From the NCBI GenBank assembly GCA_002333095.1, contig DDBK01000147.1, forward strand, positions 4,825 through 10,271: 5,447 nt of DNA, in the 5' to 3' direction. The stretch comes from Cellvibrionales bacterium UBA2034. GTDB taxonomy: Bacteria > Pseudomonadota > Gammaproteobacteria > Pseudomonadales > UBA7239. A program made the translations under genes and the position numbers. This document shows, piece by piece, positions 1 through 5,447 of the stretch (its first letter is position 1; every line of letters starts with the position of its first letter). The notes beneath the pieces were generated by a model. The model saw only the letters and a list, made by a program, of their open reading frames with translations, made no database searches and had not been told where the DNA came from.

Positions 1-369
1 CTGGCGATAGCCGGGCATATTCGCGGCATCAACAACATCGAGGACCAGTTCGTCGAAGCCTTCCTGTTTCTGGTGGAAGCAATGCCACGGAACCCGATTC
101 TTGCACTGATGGTTGAACCGGGTAACGAATTCCTCTCGATGGTACGCATGGAGTTGCCGTTCGAACAGTTCGGACTACTGGCGCTGGGTGACGTCTTCCG
201 CCGCCATCCGGCACTGGGCGCACAGGCAGAGGAGATTTCGGAATACTGGAGCCGCAATGCGCTTTCCTTCCTGACATTCCGTACGACGGAACGCAACCGT
301 GAAGAACTGGAGCGCTACGTACGGCGCCGGTTGGTGCCGGGCCTGCGTTTGCAAGAGATCATCAGCTGA
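1..369 (+). CDS. TetR/AcrR-family transcriptional regulator, C-terminal fragment (5' end outside window)
   Basis: The frame is open from base 1 to a TGA at 367-369 and gives the last 122 residues of a protein. The GTG at 73 is not a credible start, because the coding frame runs upstream of it to the window edge. The fragment is an all-helical, charged region without a helix-turn-helix. A stretch around residues 12-40 (VEAFLFLVEAMPRNPILALM) resembles the ligand-binding and dimerisation domain of TetR-family repressors, where a helix is commonly followed by an R-x-P-x-L segment. The tail (RRRLVPGLRL, about residues 107-116) also fits a TetR C-terminus. The DNA-binding domain would lie left of the window. 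It is co-directional with the hydroxylase gene 24 nt downstream and so is probably co-transcribed and a candidate regulator of it. The family call is by recognition of sequence style only; ligand and operator are unknown. By eye this fragment is GC-richer than the hydroxylase genes (35 of its first 60 bases are G/C). Confidence 0.72.
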   Translation: MAIAGHIRGINNIEDQFVEAFLFLVEAMPRNPILALMVEPGNEFLSMVRMELPFEQFGLLALGDVFRRHPALGAQAEEISEYWSRNALSFLTFRTTERNREELERYVRRRLVPGLRLQEIIS

Positions 370-381
370 CTGACGTAATTC

Positions 382-387
382 GAGGAG
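382..387 (+). promoter_or_regulatory. Ribosome binding site of hydroxylase 1
   Basis: GAGGAG sits 6 nt before the ATG at 394. It is the strongest Shine-Dalgarno match among the three plus-strand starts and fixes the start of the first hydroxylase. The 24-nt gap between the regulator and this gene has no room for an independent promoter plus operator, so transcription is expected from upstream. Confidence 0.8.
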
Positions 388-393
388 TGCATT

Positions 394-1662
394 ATGTGGC
401 GACGTTTTTGGGTAGGGGAATTTGATTGGGAAAAACCCGTTTTCAACAAGATTGCCCTTGTCATTATCTGTATCACGTCCGTCACGCTACCTTTCGGCAT
501 GTTTTCTTTCTTTCACCTGTTGGATTACCTCGGGCCTGGCCTCGGTGACCACACTTCTCTGGATTATGTTCGTAATGAACTTCAGGCACTGAAAGCTGGC
601 GGTAACGACAAGGCCGCCATCGCACTGGCCAGTGCGTTGCTGTTACTACTCGTCTACCGCTGCTGCTTGATTCTTCATGGGTATATCCACTATCAAACCA
701 TCAATGCCACCTATCCCAGTGATAGCGTCAAGGAGGAAAAGCAGCCAACAACGTTCCCCATGAATCTTTTCTACACGTTATTTTTTTTCAATGTGCTGAT
801 GTTTTCTGGCGTTGCGCTGGTCTATGGCCTGTTCGGTGTTATCGCTATCGCCATGGGTTTTGAATTTGGCCAGGGCTATGACGCGGCTAAATCGATAGTA
901 GCTTATGCACATCACCTGACGAACACGCATGTCCCCACCCTGATTGACTTGCCACCATTTATCAGCGTGTTGCTGATTTACAGCATCATTAATTTCCCGC
1001 ATTACTGGGTGCACCGCATCGCGCACGAATACCGTTTGCCATGGCTGTTATTGCATCGGCCACACCACTACCCGAACGTGATGGTTGATATCGTGACTAC
1101 CAATGTGGTGGTGGCCTTTCCGGTCGGTTTTCTGGTGATGTTTCCCTACGTGCTGTTTTTTGGTGCCGCCACCAAACTGTTTTCTGCTGAGCCACTGTAT
1201 CTGGAGATCATCATCGTGAACATTGTCACGCAAATTGGTGCAGCGACTGCCCATCACTCAGCCCTGTATTATCTCGGCTTCAAATACAGGTTGCTCGGCT
1301 TCATCGGTTATCTGACAGGTACCGCCCAGTACCACTACCTGCATCATGCTTCACATCCTGTTTATGCAAACCACAACACCAACCTGACCAACATCGGTGC
1401 CGGCCCTTTTATGTTATGGGACCATGTATTTGGCACGTATGTAAAACCACCGGTGTCGCGACCCAGAATCGGATTGACGGGCGACCCGAAATTGCACCTG
1501 AATCCCTTCCGACTGTTGATGGCGGGTCTGGTGCAACTCATTTATGAATGGAAAAACAATCGGGATTGGGCAACGCGGATGAAAATACTTTTTGGAAAAT
1601 CAGACTACACCCCGCCGGTCAGCAAGGACTTTGCCATTCACGAAAGCGGTGGCCATCCATGA
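394..1662 (+). CDS. Fatty acid hydroxylase / sterol desaturase superfamily membrane protein, copy 1
   Basis: Encodes 422 residues. It is a predicted inner-membrane non-haem di-iron oxygenase that would use O2 and reducing equivalents to hydroxylate or desaturate a lipid-like substrate. Visible histidine clusters are H207-x3-H211 (in HYWVHRIAH), H221-x2-HH225 (HRPHH), H287/H288 (AHHS) and H314-x2-HH318 (HYLHH), followed by the family-typical WDxxFGT at 342-348. Hydrophobic segments lie at about 18-42, 78-95, 123-155, 187-203, 235-260 and 270-284. Typical bacterial members are about 250-350 residues. This one adds a long N-terminal membrane region containing YLGPGLGD (45-52) and a C-terminal tail of about 70 residues after FGT. 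The ATG at 394 is chosen for its strong ribosome binding site. The stop overlaps the next gene's start, and the next gene is a paralogue. Substrate is not determinable: fatty acyl, hopanoid/sterol, carotenoid, ether-lipid or ornithine-lipid chemistry all occur in this superfamily. Confidence 0.9.
   Translation: MWRRFWVGEFDWEKPVFNKIALVIICITSVTLPFGMFSFFHLLDYLGPGLGDHTSLDYVRNELQALKAGGNDKAAIALASALLLLLVYRCCLILHGYIHYQTINATYPSDSVKEEKQPTTFPMNLFYTLFFFNVLMFSGVALVYGLFGVIAIAMGFEFGQGYDAAKSIVAYAHHLTNTHVPTLIDLPPFISVLLIYSIINFPHYWVHRIAHEYRLPWLLLHRPHHYPNVMVDIVTTNVVVAFPVGFLVMFPYVLFFGAATKLFSAEPLYLEIIIVNIVTQIGAATAHHSALYYLGFKYRLLGFIGYLTGTAQYHYLHHASHPVYANHNTNLTNIGAGPFMLWDHVFGTYVKPPVSRPRIGLTGDPKLHLNPFRLLMAGLVQLIYEWKNNRDWATRMKILFGKSDYTPPVSKDFAIHESGGHP
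1659..1662 (+). other. ATGA start/stop overlap between the two hydroxylase genes
   Basis: The ATG of copy 2 (1659-1661) overlaps the TGA of copy 1 (1660-1662). This four-base overlap is a common mark of translational coupling and of co-transcription. It suggests that the two paralogues are made in linked amounts, which fits a shared complex or consecutive steps. Confidence 0.85.
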
Positions 1663-2915
1663 AACAGCTGGATATGTTGAACAGGCTCTGGAATGCCGAA
1701 CTATCCAGTATGCCTGAACGCTACCGTCCATGGGTGTCTGCATTCGTGGTGTTTTTTACGGCGATGTTTTTTGTGCAGTTTCCGCTGTTGTGGCACAACC
1801 TGGTCTATCTCGGGCCAGGTCTTGGGGATGAGCAAACGACGCGCGTGATTCGTGAACTCGTCTTTGATCGATTGAAGGGTGATGATGCCGTGTGGGGCTG
1901 GAGTATTGGCATTTTGCTACTGGCTACTTTGTTATTCCGTGCCTGGATTATGCTTGGCAGTTACTTCGGCTATGAGCGCGCGTTCGGTTACAAATTTCCA
2001 CTGCATATTGTTGTGATCATGATTCTCACGAATGCGGTGGGTGCGCTGTCGATTCCTGTGGTGCTGGCGTTGATCGGCGTGGCGCTGAAAATATCGGGAG
2101 GAAATTTTAGCGATGGCTTGCTGCTGATCGAACATGTTGTAAAAACAGCCAATGAATGGGTAATGACGCACGTGCCGACGCTGGTGGAACTGAACCCGTG
2201 GATTGCTGCGTTGCTGGTATTCCACGTTGCCGGTTTTGTGCATTACTGGTTACATCGGCTCGGTCACCAGTCTCGCGCCTTGTGGATGTTGTTTCACCGG
2301 CAGCATCACCTGTCGCCAAACCTGTCACAGTTTTCGACCACAGCCGTTTTTTTTGCATTCCCGCTGTTTATCGTGTTTGTAGTGCCGTATGTATTTATTT
2401 TTGCTGCGATCACAAAATTGTTTGCTGCTGAGCCGCTTTACAAGGAAGTTTTCGTTATCAATACGATTTTCATGGCATCAGAAATCATCGGCCACTCGGA
2501 TGTGTTCTATGAATGGGCAGTCAAGAAGCGCTGGTTGAGCTGGCCGGGTTTTGCATTCGGTGGCGGTGTTTACCACTACCTGCACCATTCTGCTGAGCGC
2601 AGCGATGCCGTGACGCACCAAAAAAACTATAAAGTGAATATGGTGAACATGGGCGGCGGACTATTTTTTATGTGGGATATTGTGTTCGGCACCTACACGC
2701 CATTACGCGAGAAGAAACCGAAAGTCGGGCTTACTGGGCAGCCGCCGCTATACTACAACCCGTTGCGGCTCGGGATTGGTGGGCTGGCCCAACTGATTTA
2801 CGAACTGCGGCATAACAGGGATTGGCGTACGCGCCTGAAAATACTGTTCGGCGATAGCTACTACACGCCGCCTGTTACGCGCAGTTATATCCTGAAATCC
2901 GGCACTGAAGGTTGA
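1659..2915 (+). CDS. Fatty acid hydroxylase / sterol desaturase superfamily membrane protein, copy 2
   Basis: Encodes 418 residues from the ATG at 1659, which overlaps the upstream stop as ATGA. The frame is open further upstream (to about 1548), but that extension only repeats the copy 1 C-terminal coding region in another frame. A weak GGTGG at 1648-1652 lies 6 nt before the start, so translational coupling to copy 1 is likely. Ligand clusters are H199-x3-H203 (HYWLHRLGH), H213-x2-HH217 (HRQHH), H279 (GHSD), H306-x2-HH310 (HYLHH) and WDxxFGT at 339-345. All appear intact, so it should be a catalytically competent di-iron membrane oxygenase. Hydrophobic segments lie at about 27-50, 81-100, 115-143, 180-198, 228-254 and 262-277. 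It shares YLGPGLGD (50-57) and the C-terminal tail with copy 1. A hand count over copy 2 residues 356-408 against copy 1 residues 359-411 gives 34 of 53 identical without gaps. Substrate is unknown; it may act on the same molecule as copy 1 or pair with it. Confidence 0.9.
   Translation: MKQLDMLNRLWNAELSSMPERYRPWVSAFVVFFTAMFFVQFPLLWHNLVYLGPGLGDEQTTRVIRELVFDRLKGDDAVWGWSIGILLLATLLFRAWIMLGSYFGYERAFGYKFPLHIVVIMILTNAVGALSIPVVLALIGVALKISGGNFSDGLLLIEHVVKTANEWVMTHVPTLVELNPWIAALLVFHVAGFVHYWLHRLGHQSRALWMLFHRQHHLSPNLSQFSTTAVFFAFPLFIVFVVPYVFIFAAITKLFAAEPLYKEVFVINTIFMASEIIGHSDVFYEWAVKKRWLSWPGFAFGGGVYHYLHHSAERSDAVTHQKNYKVNMVNMGGGLFFMWDIVFGTYTPLREKKPKVGLTGQPPLYYNPLRLGIGGLAQLIYELRHNRDWRTRLKILFGDSYYTPPVTRSYILKSGTEG
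2907..2911 (+). promoter_or_regulatory. Ribosome binding site of the methyltransferase gene
   Basis: GAAGG lies inside the last codons of hydroxylase 2 and 6 nt before the ATG at 2918. It supports ATG 2918 over the TTG at 2912, which would add only two residues and sit directly against the site. Confidence 0.65.
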
Positions 2916-2917
2916 CT

Positions 2918-3952
2918 ATGTTATTTGCATCCATCACCGACAACCTTGCCACTGCATTTTCCCGCCGTGAGCAAGCCGGCCAGCTGCAGGATACCGATGC
3001 CTTGCGTATGTTTCATGGTCCGGGAGAGGCCGGCTCACAAAATAGTGCGCAACAAGCCGTTTTGAAAAACCTGTCGGTAGACCGTTTCGGCCAGCATGCA
3101 TGGGTCACGTTGTGGGAAGAGCAGGGTAGCAGCAAAATATTCGAATGGTTTGAACAGCAAGTACGGGAATCCTTGTGTCAATTTTTGCAACAGCATTTTT
3201 CTTCAGCAGTGCTGTTGTATCGCCCGGTGAAAGGCGTGCCGGAAAATCCTTCGGTGTTGTTCGGTACGCCGCCAGCAGAACGTTTCAATGTACATGAAGG
3301 AAGAGCGCAATACCTGATCCAGTTACTTGATGCCAAACACCCCGGGCTGTTTCTGGATCACGCGCCGCTGCGTGAATGGTTGATCCGCAATAGCCAGGGT
3401 TTGCGCGTGCTGAATACTTTTGCGTATACCGGTAGTTTGTCGGTGGCTGCCGGTATCGGTGGAGCAGCGCATGTCACCACGCTGGACCTGTCCAAAGCTA
3501 CCATGCGCTGGGCGGAAGCCAATGGGGAATTGAATGGATTAAGCGGGGATAGCGCACGCTGGATCGCAGGCGATGTATTTGAATGGTTGCCGCGATTAAA
3601 AAAAGAAATCGGACAGGGAAAGACCCCTGTGTTTGATATGGTGATCATGGATCCGCCATCCTTTTCGCGCAGTGACAAGGGCGCATTTTCTACCGCAAAA
3701 GATTTGCCGCAGTTGCATGCGCTGGCGCTGGAGCTTCTTGCGCCGGGCGGGTTGATGGTTACCTCTATCAATTCCGCCAAAATTTCCTGGGAGCAGTTTG
3801 AAAAAGACATCCTGCAAGGCGCAAAACAAAGCGGTTGCACATTGCAGGTATTGAAACGGCTTGAACAACCGGAAACATTCCCCAACTGGTTGCATGAGCA
3901 GGCGAATGAACGCTACCTGAAAGGCTATATTTTTCGCGTACAAAAAAACTAG
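2918..3952 (+). CDS. Class I SAM-dependent methyltransferase, RlmI/RlmK-like (putative 23S rRNA methyltransferase)
   Basis: Encodes 344 residues from ATG 2918, two nt after the hydroxylase 2 stop. The catalytic half shows the order seen in the RlmI/RlmK (YccW/YcbY C-terminal) group: GLFLDHAPLR at 143-152, SAM-binding motif I as NTFAYTG at 166-172, an acidic motif II aspartate in TLDLS (D190), a GDVFEWL stretch at 218-224, and the motif IV loop DPPSFS at 245-250. The DPPSFS form and the LDH segment look closer to RlmK, the C-terminal half of RlmL (guanine-N7 methylation of 23S rRNA), than to RlmI (cytosine-5). The N-terminal ~110 residues do not look like the PUA domain of RlmI or the THUMP-containing half of RlmL, so it is a stand-alone version with its own N-terminal domain. 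The modified base is therefore uncertain. It is soluble, unlike its two membrane neighbours, and is likely last in their operon. The gene converges on the phosphoketolase gene with 7 nt between stops. Confidence 0.85.
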   Translation: MLFASITDNLATAFSRREQAGQLQDTDALRMFHGPGEAGSQNSAQQAVLKNLSVDRFGQHAWVTLWEEQGSSKIFEWFEQQVRESLCQFLQQHFSSAVLLYRPVKGVPENPSVLFGTPPAERFNVHEGRAQYLIQLLDAKHPGLFLDHAPLREWLIRNSQGLRVLNTFAYTGSLSVAAGIGGAAHVTTLDLSKATMRWAEANGELNGLSGDSARWIAGDVFEWLPRLKKEIGQGKTPVFDMVIMDPPSFSRSDKGAFSTAKDLPQLHALALELLAPGGLMVTSINSAKISWEQFEKDILQGAKQSGCTLQVLKRLEQPETFPNWLHEQANERYLKGYIFRVQKN

Positions 3953-3959
3953 CAGCGAT

Positions 3960-5447
3960 TTACGGTCTGTTGCGTATCTCTGGCAGATCTTCGCCGTGCA
4001 TGGCAATGTACTGTTTGTGTTCGATGAGTTTATCGCGTATCGCCTGTTTGGCATACGCTGCCCGCGCTGCCAGTTTCGGCACACGGTCTATCACATCGGC
4101 AGCGAGATGGAAGCGATCCATATCATTCATCACCACCATATCAAACGGCGTTGATGTGGTGCCTTCTTCCTTGTAGCCGCGCACATGAAGATTGTCATGG
4201 TTATTGCGGTTGTAGGTTAGCCTGTGAATTAACCAGGGGTAACCGTGATAGGCAAAAATAATTGGCTTGTCTTTCGTAAACAGTTCCTCGAAATCTGTAT
4301 CACCCAAACCATGTGGATGTTCGCGGGGTTGTTGCAGCGTCATCAAATCCACCACATTGATCACGCGAATCCGGAGATCGGGAAAATGCTGCGTCAACCA
4401 TTCAACGGCAGCGAGTGTTTCCAGTGTGGGCACATCGCCGGCACAGGCCATTACCACATCCGGTTCACCGCCTTCATCGTTGCTTGCCCAGTCCCAGATA
4501 CCAATGCCTGCTGCAGTGTGCTTGATGGCCGATTCCATATCCAGCCACTGTGGTGTGGGTTGCTTGCCGGCCACAATCACGTTAACAAAATTGCGGCTGC
4601 GCAGGCAGTGATCCGTTACACACAACAAGGTGTTTGCATCCGGTGGCAGGTAAACACGGATAATTTCTGCTTTCTTGTTGATGACGTGATCGATAAAACC
4701 GGGATCCTGATGGCTGAAACCGTTATGGTCCTGGCGCCAGACATGCGAAGACAGTAGATAGTTCAGCGAAGCAATCGGCCGACGCCACGGTACGTGGTTG
4801 CATACTTTCAACCACTTCGCGTGTTGGTTGAACATGGAATCGACGATGTGGATAAAAGCTTCGTAACAGGAAAAAAATCCGTGCCGGCCCGTGAGTAGAT
4901 AGCCTTCCAGCCAACCCTCGCACTGGTGTTCACTCAACATTTCCATCACGCGACCGTCCGGCGCAACGTGATCATCATTCGCAACAATCTCTGCTGTGGA
5001 GCAGCGGTTGGTTACCTCAAACACTGCACCCCAGCGGTTGGAGGCGGTTTCATCCGGGCTGAACACGCGAAACGATGTCGGGTTCATGGTGATCACATCG
5101 CGAATCAGTTCACCTTGCACACGCGTGGCTTCTGCACTCACCGTGCCGGGGGATGGAACAGCCACTGCATATTGAGTGAAATCTGGCAGGCGCAAATCGC
5201 GCAATAACACACCGCCGTTGGCGTGTGGATTGGCACCCATGCGGCGCTCGCCGTGCGGTGCCAGTTCAGATAACTCTGCCAGCAGTTTGCCGCGCGCATC
5301 AAACAATTCGTGCGGGCGATAACTGCGCAGCCAGTCTTCCAGCAATTGCACATAGCCCGGCCGGTGCATATCGCCGAGTGGCACCTGATGTGAACGGAAT
5401 GTGCCTTCCACAGGTTTGCCATCGACGCCATCAGGCCCGGTCCAGCC
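3960..5447 (-). CDS. xfp: Xylulose-5-phosphate/fructose-6-phosphate phosphoketolase, C-terminal fragment (5' end outside window)
   Basis: Reads from the right edge on the minus strand to TAA (3960-3962), giving the last 495 residues of a protein normally about 800 long. A thiamine-diphosphate enzyme of the cytosol, it uses phosphate to cleave xylulose 5-phosphate (and often fructose 6-phosphate) to acetyl phosphate plus glyceraldehyde 3-phosphate (or erythrose 4-phosphate). The fragment opens with GWTGP (1-5), then SHQVPL (19-24). Further family blocks are [13 protein letters not shown] (171-183) with its conserved glutamates, one probably contacting the cofactor aminopyrimidine ring; [11 protein letters not shown] (240-250); DHCLRSRN (279-286); [15 protein letters not shown] (400-414); and [15 protein letters not shown] (423-437). 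No break is visible. The GTG at 5409-5411 is internal, since conserved sequence continues upstream. The missing N-terminal part holds the pyrophosphate-binding half. The gene converges on the methyltransferase and is probably a separate transcription unit with its promoter outside the window. Whether it prefers pentose or hexose phosphate cannot be told. Confidence 0.96.
   Translation of the reverse strand, partial: GWTGPDGVDGKPVEGTFRSHQVPLGDMHRPGYVQLLEDWLRSYRPHELFDARGKLLAELSELAPHGERRMGANPHANGGVLLRDLRLPDFTQYAVAVPSPGTVSAEATRVQGELIRDVITMNPTSFRVFSPDETASNRWGAVFEVTNRCSTAEIVANDDHVAPDGRVMEMLSEHQCEGWLEGYLLTGRHGFFSCYEAFIHIVDSMFNQHAKWLKVCNHVPWRRPIASLNYLLSSHVWRQDHNGFSHQDPGFIDHVINKKAEIIRVYLPPDANTLLCVTDHCLRSRNFVNVIVAGKQPTPQWLDMESAIKHTAAGIGIWDWASNDEGGEPDVVMACAGDVPTLETLAAVEWLTQHFPDLRIRVINVVDLMTLQQPREHPHGLGDTDFEELFTKDKPIIFAYHGYPWLIHRLTYNRNNHDNLHVRGYKEEGTTSTPFDMVVMNDMDRFHLAADVIDRVPKLAARAAYAKQAIRDKLIEHKQYIAMHGEDLPEIRNRP

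Noticed and set aside
781..788. T8 run in hydroxylase 1 (and another T8 run at 2347-2354 in hydroxylase 2) as phase-variation tracts
   Set aside because: Both encode phenylalanines in membrane segments, both frames are intact, the runs are at non-equivalent places, and eight bases is short for a contingency locus.
1548..1658. N-terminal extension of hydroxylase 2 to the upstream in-frame start
   Set aside because: The extra 37 residues overlap the copy 1 C-terminal coding region in a different frame and have no counterpart in copy 1; the ATG at 1659 with ATGA coupling is far better.
3950..3975. Rho-independent terminator between the convergent genes
   Set aside because: The only pairing I find is 5 bp with a wobble and a 12-nt loop, with no T run after it on the plus strand; too weak to annotate.
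3358..4084. Two overlapping minus-strand frames of 175 and 162 residues opposite the methyltransferase
   Set aside because: The plus-strand methyltransferase has clear motifs throughout this region; the antisense frames show no recognisable domain and are cysteine/serine-rich shadows.
4245..4757. 170-residue plus-strand open frame opposite the phosphoketolase gene
   Set aside because: It lies wholly antisense to strongly conserved phosphoketolase sequence, has no good ribosome binding site, and its composition is that of an antisense shadow.
5409..5411. GTG as the start of the phosphoketolase gene
   Set aside because: Conserved family sequence ([12 protein letters not shown]) continues in frame upstream to the window edge, so the gene is cut by the window and does not start here.

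Overview
The window looks like chromosomal DNA from a proteobacterium, most likely gamma- or betaproteobacterial. This rests on protein style (a TetR regulator, an RlmK/RlmI-type methyltransferase, a proteobacterial-looking phosphoketolase), tight gene packing and roughly balanced base composition. I cannot place it to genus. It is almost fully coding, with no mobile element, RNA gene, CRISPR array or large repeat that I can see.

Layout. Positions 1-369 (+) are the C-terminal ligand-binding part of a TetR-family regulator cut by the left edge. After a 24-nt gap with a clear ribosome binding site come two tandem paralogous membrane di-iron hydroxylases of the fatty acid hydroxylase/sterol desaturase superfamily (394-1662 and 1659-2915). 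They overlap by an ATGA start/stop junction. Two nucleotides beyond the second one a class I SAM-dependent methyltransferase of the RlmI/RlmK type begins (2918-3952). From the opposite strand, converging with a 7-nt gap, comes the C-terminal ~495 residues of a xylulose-5-phosphate/fructose-6-phosphate phosphoketolase (3960-5447), cut by the right edge.

How they may work together. The four plus-strand genes are packed like one operon: TetR regulator, hydroxylase 1, hydroxylase 2, methyltransferase. A simple reading is a lipid-modifying pair controlled by the upstream TetR protein, with a housekeeping-type RNA methyltransferase as last cistron. The hydroxylase substrate is unknown: a membrane lipid, hopanoid/sterol, carotenoid, alkane-like or ornithine-lipid substrate are all possible. 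The phosphoketolase is central carbon metabolism (acetyl phosphate from pentose or hexose phosphates) and is probably an unrelated neighbour.

The most distinctive feature is the duplicated hydroxylase pair. Both copies are about 420 residues, have all histidine clusters intact, a long shared N-terminal membrane region with a YLGPGLGD motif, and a shared C-terminal tail that lies outside the usual catalytic domain.
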